Assembly (NCBI GenBank): GCA_002368355.1
Contig: AP018281.1
Span: 1,550,001 to 1,614,000, forward strand
Direction of reading: 5' to 3'
Source of the DNA: Chondrocystis sp. NIES-4102
Lineage (GTDB): Bacteria; Cyanobacteriota; Cyanobacteriia; Cyanobacteriales; Xenococcaceae
Length of the DNA stretch: 64,000 nucleotides
Shown here one piece after another: positions 47,358-55,725 of the stretch. The notes beneath the pieces are model-generated. The model did not search any database. It had not been told where the DNA came from and saw nothing but the letters and a program-made list of their open reading frames with translations. The position numbers were made by a program, and so were the translations under genes. Position 1 is the stretch's first letter. Each line of letters begins with the position of its first letter.

Positions 47358-48047
47358 TTAATTACAAGTACTAAGTAAATGTAGCTGGCTACCAATTCGA
47401 TAGAAGTCAAAGGGCGAATTTATTTGAAAAATCTCTGTCTTTTGGGGTTGAGAGTATTTAAGTATTGATGGACTTAAACTTAGGTTGTGCTTTAAGGGAA
47501 TATCGAGCATCTCAAGAGAATTATGGGATTCTATGGCAAGATTATCAAAAGCAATAAGACTTTGATTAAATATAGTGTTACCCATTTCTAGTTGCTGGCA
47601 ATATTTATTTAAAGATGATTCAACTGCAACCAATTGACCATTACGTTTAACCGTCAAAATAGCCTCTGCTGGTTTTTTATTGGAAGCTTGAAAAGGTAAT
47701 AAGACTAAATAGGATAAATTGCCGTTAACTGCTTGAAAACCTTGTTGATTATCTAAGGGATGGGCTGGAATAAAAATTGAGCTTTCTTCACTTTGTTTAG
47801 CTTCACTTAAATAAAAATAAACGTTATTTTTTTGACAGATATTTATATAAAAACTGCTTGTTTCAAAGGCATAAACTTCTTGATATGCTTGTCCAAATTG
47901 TTGACAATTACGCCAATCAGAAGTCGATAGAAAACGATAATCTGCATCCGTAGAAGCAATAGCATTTTGTGAACTAATAATTGCTAATATGCCTGTAAAG
48001 GTAGCGGTAAACATAACCGCCGTTTTCAGATTTAAATTTTTAATCAT
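47358..48047 (-). CDS. Exported hypothetical protein
   Basis: 229 residues. The N-terminus has a signal peptide (MIKNLNLKTAVMFTATFTGI, then LAIISSQNAIA). The mature part is mixed alpha/beta with no motif I know; cysteines (Cys at about 48 and 66, and further ones toward the C-terminus) could form a disulfide. It converges on the MEKHLA gene. Confidence 0.6.
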   Translation of the reverse strand: MIKNLNLKTAVMFTATFTGILAIISSQNAIASTDADYRFLSTSDWRNCQQFGQAYQEVYAFETSSFYINICQKNNVYFYLSEAKQSEESSIFIPAHPLDNQQGFQAVNGNLSYLVLLPFQASNKKPAEAILTVKRNGQLVAVESSLNKYCQQLEMGNTIFNQSLIAFDNLAIESHNSLEMLDIPLKHNLSLSPSILKYSQPQKTEIFQINSPFDFYRIGSQLHLLSTCN

Positions 48048-48675
48048 AATACAAATGAAAACCGCTTGCTCCTTTTGATACTATTGATTACTCTCAAAAA
48101 GTTAATTTCAAGCCAATAGTTTCCATATCTTAGATTTCCCAAATTTAATTGGCAATATATCTTTTACAGTATGAGAATAATCTAAGGGTCGGCGACTTTT
48201 TTTTAGTATGTATGTTTTTTATGGCATTAATGCTTAATTTTTCCCTCATACCGACTACCCAACCACAAGAAATAGCAAGTAATATGAATTATTTAAATGT
48301 TGGCTACAAATAGAACGGTTTTTAGGTAGTAAGTAATCCCACAAGGGGACAATGTAGGTAATCCCACAAGGGGACAATGTAGGTAATAGATTTTTTCAGA
48401 CTCCCCTTTCCTGACTTCAGGAGTGCATTCGCTCAAGGCATGGAAACCGTACCGTTAGCACAGCACCGCTCCTGACTCCTGACTTCTGACTCCTTATAAA
48501 TTCGTAGCATTCTTTTTTGTATTTCATATAAATTGAGATATTTTGTTATGAAGTATGCGGTAAACCGTATTTTAAGTAGCCTAATTGACTGACTTACAAT
48601 AGGGATATAAATAATAAAATAATTAATATATCTTTATCTGACACAGTTAAATAAAATTTAGGTTAATTAGGTATT
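48048..48675. repeat. Repeat-containing spacer with 25-bp tandem unit and inverted 65-bp module
   Basis: The 25-bp unit AATCCCACAAGGGGACAATG+TAGGT is present twice head-to-tail (48335-48359 and 48360-48384). The 65-bp module occupies 48410-48474 in the orientation opposite to 11718-11782, followed by CTGACTCCTGACTTCTGACTCC. A start-to-stop frame of 33 codons near 48210 is not called. Most of the rest is plain AT-rich sequence. Confidence 0.85.
48410..48474 (-). repeat. 65-bp interspersed module, inverted copy
   Basis: Reads CCTGACTTCAGGAGTGCATT to CAGCACCGCTCCTG and is the reverse complement of 11718-11782 with one mismatch (AAGGCATGG versus AAGACATGG). Terminal words CAGGAG and CTCCTG are complementary, with a bulge, so each copy can form a long imperfect hairpin. 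Confidence 0.88.
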
Positions 48676-48993
48676 ATGGGATTTTTTGATTCTCAAGTTG
48701 TTCAGGAAGAGGCTAAAAAACTTTTTGAAGATTACCAGTCTTTGATGAAGTTAGGAAGTGAATACGGTAAATTTGACCGTGAAGGCAAGAAAATGTTTAT
48801 TGAGCAGATGGAACAGTTAATGGAGCGTTATCAAATATTTATGAAGCGTTTTGAGCTTTCTGAGGACTTTATGGCGCAGATGACTGTACAGCAATTAAAA
48901 ACTCAGTTAAGTCAATTTGGTATGACTCCTCAACAGATGTTTGAGCAAATGGAATTGACTCTTAAAAGAATGAAATTGGAAATTCAACCTTAG
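48676..48993 (+). CDS. DUF1825 family protein
   Basis: 105 residues, largely helical and charged (LFEDYQSLMKLGSEYGKFDREGKK), the signature start MGFFDSQVVQEEAKKLFEDY and TPQQMFEQMELTLKRMK at the end. This is the cyanobacterial DUF1825 family; function unknown. Cytoplasmic. Lies alone downstream of a repeat-rich spacer. Confidence 0.85.
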   Translation: MGFFDSQVVQEEAKKLFEDYQSLMKLGSEYGKFDREGKKMFIEQMEQLMERYQIFMKRFELSEDFMAQMTVQQLKTQLSQFGMTPQQMFEQMELTLKRMKLEIQP

Positions 48994-49178
48994 TAGTTTT
49001 TATATATTATATAAGTCTCGATTAATAATTAGATTTTTATAGAGGTAAAGCGAAGCGATCGCTCGCATTATGATAGTTAGCAGACTTAGACTTATGTCAA
49101 TCTTGCCTATTGCAATGATAGCTATCAACTTCAAAGCGATCCGCTCCGCGCTGGCGAAACCAATTGCCTAAATTTAGC
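48994..49178. other. Short spacer with HIP1-related and GC-rich words
   Basis: Contains AAGCGAAGCGATCGCTCGCA and CAAAGCGATCCGCTCCGCGC, words typical of cyanobacterial intergenic repeats. No gene. Confidence 0.4.
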
Positions 49179-49649
49179 TTATATTCCTGCACCTGCAAAT
49201 AATGCTATTGATTCTTTAGTTAAGTTGTTTAAACTGGATTTGGCAACTTCTAGATCATAGGGGAAAGGTTTAGGAATTGGCTGATAATCTTTCGCTTGTG
49301 GTTGACCATGACGTAATACAGCATTGACTAGTAAACAATCTTGGTCATTTAAATTAATTGCCCCGTGTAAAATTCCTTTGGGAATAGTTGCCACTTGCGG
49401 TAATTGTTCACTCAGAGGAATGTATTTGTATTCGCGATTATATAAAATTACCAATACAAAACTACCTTTAACAACCAAGATCTGATCTGTTTGATGTTTG
49501 TGAATAAATAGATCGTCAATAGTGTTGGCAGGTACTTTAACTATCATAGTTTCATCACTAGATTGTGGTGTGTAAAATTCTGCCATTCCTCCTTGAATAG
49601 ATTCAATCGGTTGAATAGTTACACCTGGAATTAGTCCCATAATTGTCAT
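49179..49649 (-). CDS. Cupin-fold protein
   Basis: 156 residues. A double-stranded beta-helix pattern is visible: NTIDDLFIHKHQTDQILVVKGSFVLVILYN with the cupin-like His-x-His spacing, and IPKGILHGAINLNDQDCLLVNAVLRHG with the second His. Similar proteins are related to dTDP-sugar epimerases and to small cupins of unknown function. Start at ATG 49649, with a second ATG at 49640 possible. Enzyme role not established. Confidence 0.7.
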   Translation of the reverse strand: MTIMGLIPGVTIQPIESIQGGMAEFYTPQSSDETMIVKVPANTIDDLFIHKHQTDQILVVKGSFVLVILYNREYKYIPLSEQLPQVATIPKGILHGAINLNDQDCLLVNAVLRHGQPQAKDYQPIPKPFPYDLEVAKSSLNNLTKESIALFAGAGI

Positions 49650-50018
49650 TCAATATTTGCAAAGAGATACGGTAATTGATGTACATAGAAGTGACGCATC
49701 ACCATCTATATTATGACAAAATAATCTTGACAAAACACCCATCTTAGTATCCATTTACACCGTCCCTGGAAATTTTTAAATTGGAGTTTAATTGCCAAAA
49801 TAGTTGTAGACTTTCTTATCTAAGGGTTTTAGGCAAAAATAAGTAATGTGACTCGAATCTCTTACCAGCCCGAATATATAAGTTATTTAATTACAATTGG
49901 TTGCCATCTACCTAAATTACGCATAACCTAATTTGTAACTACCTTATTTTTTAAAGTTGTTTAATAAACTAAGCAACAACATTATTATTTTTATTGCTAT
50001 TTTTCGTTGTTACTGGTT

Positions 50019-51398
50019 ATGTCCTACCAATCAAATTTAGATGATCAATCTGGTAAGCTACTAAATCCTGCACAATTATGTTTATTACTATCAATAGTTT
50101 TACATCTGTTGCTGTTAAAATATGGTTTACCCAGCTTAAAATTGGATGAAGACTCTAGTATCAGAGAAGTTTCGGTAATTGAACTTACTCCTGAACAACA
50201 ATCGCGTTTACCTAATATATCGCCTCAATTAGATCCTTCGGAAATACCAGGTTTTAATGATTTACCTTCGGTTAATAGCACTGATCCTGCTGCACCCTTT
50301 GCTATTCCACCTTCTTTAATTCCAGGTTTAAATAATTCTAATAATTTACCTCTTATTCCTATTCCACCACCACCACAGTTTAGTTTACCTCCTTTACCGC
50401 CAATTACAGATATTACTTTACCGCCTGTGGGTAATTTATCTACTTTACCTTTACCACCTGAACTTGATCCTTCCAGTTTTAAAGTAAATCCTCCTAAATC
50501 AACAACAACAACAACAACGCCTAAACAACCACAGCAGCCTGTTAAACCGAGTTTAACTAATCCTGATATTAAGCCACAAACTAGACCAAATTTTCCTAAT
50601 CAACCACAATCTCAACCTCAAAATCCATCATCAGATCAATCACCAAATCAACCTGTAGAAACTCCTAAACAAATTGCTCAAAAGAAAGTGGCTAACGCCC
50701 AAGATAATATTAATAATTTGAGTCAAAGTTTGAAAAAAGTAGAAACTGGTACTACTGATGAAGATGCGACAAAAAATTATGTTGCTTGGCTAGCTAAAGT
50801 TAAGGATATTGAACATGAAAAGATCGAAGTTAAAGGTGTCTATCCACGAGATGCTTGTATCCTTAAACTTGAAGGTAGTAATGTTTTTGGTGTTGTTGTT
50901 GATCAAACTGGTGCAGTCGTAGCTTTGGATCTAATTAAAGGGTCGAAATACGGTATTTTTAACCAGGTAGCAAGTGAACAACTTAGCGATCGCACTTTTG
51001 ATAATAAGACTAATCAGCCTAAACCTTATCAGGTAACAGTTGATTATAAGTATGATTCTGAAATTTGTCCTTCTTTAAGTCTCCCGAATACTAGGAAACC
51101 AGAAACTAAACCTCAACCAGCAACTAAGCCTGAAACTAAACCTCAATCTCAAACTCAAACCAAACCAGAAGCTAAACCTCAACCTCAACCAGCAACTAAA
51201 CCAGAAACTAAACCTCAACCTCAACCAGCAACTAAACCTCAATCTCAATCTAAACCAGCAGCTAAACCAGAAACTAAACCTCAATCTCCATCACAACCAT
51301 CTCTGAAAGATCAATTGCGAAATGTACCTTTACCTGATGTTAAACCTTCAGAATTAAAGGATGTGCCGTTACCTCAACAGCCAGAATTGAAAAGATAA
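50019..51398 (+). CDS. TonB-like protein with proline-rich linker and Lys-Pro tail
   Basis: 459 residues from ATG 50019; a TTG four codons upstream is unlikely. One N-terminal helix (about 17-35, AQLCLLLSIVLHLLLLKYG), a long Pro/Ser/Asn-rich periplasmic spacer (about 70-240), then a folded segment (KDIEHEKIEVKGVYPRDACILKLEG, then GVVVDQTGAVVALDLIKGSKYG, about 260-335) that resembles a TonB C-terminal domain. Unusually, a further tail (about 355-455) of KPETKPQ/KPQPQPATKP repeats follows it. TonB couples energised inner membrane to outer-membrane receptors; that role is inferred. It converges on cobN with about 100 bases between stops. Confidence 0.65.
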   Translation: MSYQSNLDDQSGKLLNPAQLCLLLSIVLHLLLLKYGLPSLKLDEDSSIREVSVIELTPEQQSRLPNISPQLDPSEIPGFNDLPSVNSTDPAAPFAIPPSLIPGLNNSNNLPLIPIPPPPQFSLPPLPPITDITLPPVGNLSTLPLPPELDPSSFKVNPPKSTTTTTTPKQPQQPVKPSLTNPDIKPQTRPNFPNQPQSQPQNPSSDQSPNQPVETPKQIAQKKVANAQDNINNLSQSLKKVETGTTDEDATKNYVAWLAKVKDIEHEKIEVKGVYPRDACILKLEGSNVFGVVVDQTGAVVALDLIKGSKYGIFNQVASEQLSDRTFDNKTNQPKPYQVTVDYKYDSEICPSLSLPNTRKPETKPQPATKPETKPQSQTQTKPEAKPQPQPATKPETKPQPQPATKPQSQSKPAAKPETKPQSPSQPSLKDQLRNVPLPDVKPSELKDVPLPQQPELKR

Positions 51399-51498
51399 TT
51401 AATACCAATTCTCTAAAATTACAAGATACTTAGGGCTGATTAGGCTAAAAACTAAAAAATGTCCTAACTCTCTCGTTATTTTCCCGCCCTTGGTATAA

Positions 51499-54400
51499 CT
51501 AAATAGATTCAATCTCTGCTTCGGCAGAATTGGCGATCGCTTTTAAATTTTCAATCATTTCTTGGCTGATATTTTGCCATAAACCTCGTTGATGGGCTTC
51601 TAAGAGTCTTTCGGACATATCTCGTAATGCCCAAGGATTCTTAGTTAAAATAAATTGCTGTACTGGTTGATCTAAAATATACGCCTTGGCTACTCCTTCA
51701 TACATATAATCCGCAACACAATGTGCAGTAGCATCATAAGCAAATAAATAATCTACTGTAGCAGCCATTTCAAACGCCCCTTTGTAACCATGACGCATTA
51801 CTCCTTTAATCCATTTGGGGTTTATTACTCGCGATCGATACACCTTGGCAATTTCTTCGCTTAGTTTTCGCACTTTGGGATTAGCAGGTTGGGAATTATC
51901 ACCAAAATATACTTCGGGGTTTTTGCCTGTTAAACTCCTGACGGCTGCGGTCATTCCTCCTTGGAATTGATAGTAATCATCGGAATCTAGTAAATCGTGT
52001 TCGCGGTTATCTTGATTATGCAAAATGATTTGTAGTTGTTTTAATCGCTGTTGGAAGGATTCGGGTACAGCAGATCCTTGTCCTGTTTCATCGTAAGCGT
52101 AGCAACTCCAGTTTAGATAGGCTTGGGCTAAATCTGCATCACTCTGCCAGTTTTGGGATTCTATTAAACCCTGCATACCTGCGCCATAAGCTCCTGGTTT
52201 TGAACCAAATACTCGATAACTTGCACGTTTTTCGGCTATTTCTGGGTCTATTCCTTGGGTGGTTAAGGCTTCTTTTTCGGTTTTTACTTGGGCAGCTAAA
52301 GGATTAATGGTTGAATCCTCTTGTAAGTTGGCTATCTTTTGTGTTATTTTATTGAATAAGTTGATTATATTGGGGAAGGCATCGCGAAAAAAGCCTGATA
52401 CCCTAATTGTCACATCAACACGAGGATAATTTAACACCGAAGCAGGTAACACTTCAAAGTCTACCAGCCGACGAGAAAGCCCATCCCAAATAGGTCTTAC
52501 TCCCATTAATGCCATAACTTGAGCTATATCATCCCCCCCAGTACGCATTGTGGATGTTCCCCAGATGGAAATTGCTAAGGATTGGGGATATTCGCCGTTT
52601 TCTTGGGTATAACGTTCAATTACCCTTTCTGCTGCTTGAGTTCCAACTAACCAAGCGGTTTCTGTCGGAATACCCCGTATATCAACGGAATAGAAATTGC
52701 GCCCTGTGGGTAAAACTTCAGGTCTACCTCTAGTAGGTGCGCCCGATGCGCCACTGGGAATATATTTACCGTTGAGAGCTTTTAGTAGATTAAGAATTTC
52801 GCGATCGCTTTTTATTAAATTAGGTAATAAACTATTTTGTATCCATTGCAATTGTATTTGAGTTTGGGGCAAGGGATAATCGCTAAAAGGTCGATTCTCT
52901 ATTAGGTGATCTATTAATTCTATGGCTATCTCTTCTAAAAGAGAGATAAGTTTATTTGCAGGGTTTAGGGAAGTATTTTCTAAAGTTATAGCTTGTTTTA
53001 TTTGCTGGTAATGATTGTTATACCAGTCGCTGTTTGTTTGGGGGAGTAATTGATCAATTATTTCAACTTCTGCATCTACACCCAATAAAGGATCGAAATT
53101 TAAACCAAAATCCTTAGCTAAAGCTTGGGTAATACCAATACGGTTATAACTCGCAGAGCGAGCGATCGCAATAATTAGATCCCTTAATTGGGAAGCTTGG
53201 GGACATTCCCCCAGTATATGTAACCCATCTCTAATTTGCGCTTCTTTTAATTGGCACAAGTAACCATCCGCCACCGTGAGAAATTGAGTAATTGATGGGG
53301 TATCAGTAGTATTAAAACCTAACTCCGACTCTAAATTTTCCTGTTGTACTAATTCGGTAATGCGATCGCTAATAATTTTTAAGCGAGTTGGGTCTAAACT
53401 TTGAGCAGTATAATATTCATCAATTAAGGCTTCTAACTTTTCCAAACCACCATATAATTCTGCACGGGTTAAAGGTGGAGTTAGATGATCAATAATAACT
53501 GCTTGCGATCGCCTTTTTGCTTGTGAACCTTCCCCTGGATCATTAACAATAAAGGGGTATATATTAGGAATGGTTTGTAATGCCACTTCTGGATAACATT
53601 CTTGAGATAAAGCAATACTCTTACCTGGTAGCCATTCTAAATTACCATGTTTGCCTACATGAATAATCGCTTGTACTTCAAAGCAACTACGCAACCAATG
53701 ATAATAAGCTAAATAGTGATGAGTAGGTTCAAGATCTGGCGCATGATAATTTAGACTCGGATCGCGATCGTATCCCCGACTAGGCTGTATACCAACGAAG
53801 ATATTACCCAATTGAATACCAGGTATACTAATTCCTAGATCCTGGGTTTCCAGGCTTCCCCATCTTTGAATAATACCCTGTTGTATAACTTCGGGTAAAG
53901 TTTGCCAATATTTGAGATATGCTTCCCCAGATAAACTTTGATAACTTGGACGAGTTTGATAACTTTCAGGATCATTAGTAATACCTGTAGTTAAACGCTG
54001 AATTAATTCCTCTGGGGTTTTGGGGAGATCTTTAACTGTATATCCCGCACCTTGCAAAGCTTGGAGAATTTTTAAACAACTTGCAGGAGTATCTAAACCC
54101 ACGCCGTTAGCAATTCTGCCATCTTTATTGGGATAGTTTGCCAAAATCAAAGCAACTTTTTTATGCTGGTTGGGAGTATTGGTAAGTTTTACCCAATTAT
54201 TTGCTAAGGAAGCTACAAATAAAACGCGATCGCGCTGTGGTTGATAAACGACAACATTGGTTTCTAATTTCTCATTCCAAGTTTTCACAGACTTAAAAGA
54301 AATGGCGCGAGTAATAATTCTCCCATCTACTTCTGGTAAGGCTACATTCATAGCTACATCAGTTGGCATTAAACCTTGAGTACTAGATTTCCATTGCTCT

Positions 54401-55338
54401 TTTGTGCTACTACTAAGGATTACCTGCAAGATCGGCATATTCAACTGTTGCCAAAACTTTAATTGAGATGATTCGCCAATTTTTGCCAGCGAAAAACTGG
54501 TAGTGTTGAGTAATATTTTGCTATTGTTTGCTTGTAATAAAGATAATAATTGTTGTTGAATATCTAAATTTCTTAATGAAGAAATAAATAGCGGTAGCGG
54601 TATTAAACCTTGGTCGGCGATCGCTTGACATAATTGATCAATTACTAAAGTATTTGCTGCTAAATAATGCGATCGATAAAAAAGAATTGCACAACCACAA
54701 TTATTTGCCTGCGGAAATATATCTTTATTAGCTGCTTTTTGTATTTTATAATTTAAACTATCGTAATCATCATAATCAATCTGTTTTTGCCATTGATAAA
54801 AACCTATCTCTGCAACAGGAATTGGTGCATTAGGTTGATAATTTGTCTTTAAACAAGTATCACTAATAAACCGTAAAGCATTAGCATAATTTTCTTTTCC
54901 TCCCGCTATAAAATAACGCCATAAATAATTAACTATTTCTAAAGAAACCGTTGAATGACTAATTAAATCCAGGTCAGGACTATCATCTCCTGGTAATACT
55001 AATAGATTGCCATTACTTACTTCCACAATTTCTTTAACTCTTTCCAACCCGTAAGACCAATAGGTACTCCCACCTAGTAAACGTAGAATAATAATATGTG
55101 CTTTGGATAACACAGATTCTACGTATATATCTATACTTAATTGTTGCTGTAGATTGAGTAAATTAACTACTCTAATTTCAGGAAAATCGTCTTCTAAAAT
55201 ATAACTAGCAGCAGCCATTGTTTGAATATCTGTATCAGCATGGGTAAGAAAGACGATGGGCGCAGGAGATTGTTCAATTATAATTACTCCTTCAGTATTA
55301 GGATTCCAACCACCAGCCATAGCTGCTAATTTGTGCAT
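51499..55338 (-). CDS. cobN: Cobaltochelatase subunit CobN
   Basis: 1279 residues, the usual CobN size. CobN is the large ATP-dependent subunit that inserts cobalt into hydrogenobyrinate a,c-diamide in aerobic vitamin B12 synthesis, related to ChlH/BchH. The conserved blocks include YHAPDLEPTHHYLAYYHWLR, IIHVGKHGNLEWLPGK and TGRNFYSVDIRGIPTETAW, with AQVMALMGVRPIW and GGMTAAVRSLTGKNPEVYFG further on. No cobS/cobT partners lie nearby. The cbiMNQO cobalt/nickel importer in this window is a plausible supply route. Start ATG 55338. Confidence 0.93.
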   Translation of the reverse strand: MHKLAAMAGGWNPNTEGVIIIEQSPAPIVFLTHADTDIQTMAAASYILEDDFPEIRVVNLLNLQQQLSIDIYVESVLSKAHIIILRLLGGSTYWSYGLERVKEIVEVSNGNLLVLPGDDSPDLDLISHSTVSLEIVNYLWRYFIAGGKENYANALRFISDTCLKTNYQPNAPIPVAEIGFYQWQKQIDYDDYDSLNYKIQKAANKDIFPQANNCGCAILFYRSHYLAANTLVIDQLCQAIADQGLIPLPLFISSLRNLDIQQQLLSLLQANNSKILLNTTSFSLAKIGESSQLKFWQQLNMPILQVILSSSTKEQWKSSTQGLMPTDVAMNVALPEVDGRIITRAISFKSVKTWNEKLETNVVVYQPQRDRVLFVASLANNWVKLTNTPNQHKKVALILANYPNKDGRIANGVGLDTPASCLKILQALQGAGYTVKDLPKTPEELIQRLTTGITNDPESYQTRPSYQSLSGEAYLKYWQTLPEVIQQGIIQRWGSLETQDLGISIPGIQLGNIFVGIQPSRGYDRDPSLNYHAPDLEPTHHYLAYYHWLRSCFEVQAIIHVGKHGNLEWLPGKSIALSQECYPEVALQTIPNIYPFIVNDPGEGSQAKRRSQAVIIDHLTPPLTRAELYGGLEKLEALIDEYYTAQSLDPTRLKIISDRITELVQQENLESELGFNTTDTPSITQFLTVADGYLCQLKEAQIRDGLHILGECPQASQLRDLIIAIARSASYNRIGITQALAKDFGLNFDPLLGVDAEVEIIDQLLPQTNSDWYNNHYQQIKQAITLENTSLNPANKLISLLEEIAIELIDHLIENRPFSDYPLPQTQIQLQWIQNSLLPNLIKSDREILNLLKALNGKYIPSGASGAPTRGRPEVLPTGRNFYSVDIRGIPTETAWLVGTQAAERVIERYTQENGEYPQSLAISIWGTSTMRTGGDDIAQVMALMGVRPIWDGLSRRLVDFEVLPASVLNYPRVDVTIRVSGFFRDAFPNIINLFNKITQKIANLQEDSTINPLAAQVKTEKEALTTQGIDPEIAEKRASYRVFGSKPGAYGAGMQGLIESQNWQSDADLAQAYLNWSCYAYDETGQGSAVPESFQQRLKQLQIILHNQDNREHDLLDSDDYYQFQGGMTAAVRSLTGKNPEVYFGDNSQPANPKVRKLSEEIAKVYRSRVINPKWIKGVMRHGYKGAFEMAATVDYLFAYDATAHCVADYMYEGVAKAYILDQPVQQFILTKNPWALRDMSERLLEAHQRGLWQNISQEMIENLKAIANSAEAEIESI

Positions 55339-55445
55339 AGTTAATAGATAATCTTGAGAAATAATTACGGTTTACAAGAAGCTTCAAAAAATAAGCCAAG
55401 CTATATAGAAAGAAAGAAAATAATGCTATTTACTGGATTTAAATT

Positions 55446-55655
55446 GTGTTTTTAAATTTAGCTTCTTTAGTTTTTAAAAAAGTAGTTAATCATCAAGTCT
55501 GCTCACAGTTAGCAAAACTTTGGTTAAATAAGGCAACTAAAGAAGAAAACCTATTGATTACAGAGGCTGCACTGTTTAAGCTAACAAATATTGGACAAAA
55601 AACTTATGTAAATAAGCAATTAGAAACATCACATTTTTTTTGGTTAGTTAAGTAG
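55446..55655 (+). CDS. Doubtful short frame
   Basis: 69 residues from a GTG (LNLASLVFKKVVNHQVCSQL..., mixed charge, no helix or motif). No ribosome site precedes it and no family is recognised. It lies in the spacer between divergent cobN and the kinase gene, on the kinase strand. More likely to be chance than gene. Confidence 0.2.
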   Translation: MFLNLASLVFKKVVNHQVCSQLAKLWLNKATKEENLLITEAALFKLTNIGQKTYVNKQLETSHFFWLVK

Positions 55656-55725
55656 AGAGGAAGTATTATATAAGAAATATTAAGTTAGCAGAACATTTGC
55701 TCCAGTCATTATTATCAAAAAGTTG

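Noticed and set aside
51090-51300. DNA repeat array or CRISPR in the TonB-like gene
   Set aside because: It is coding sequence for Lys-Pro-Gln-Thr repeats and remains in frame.
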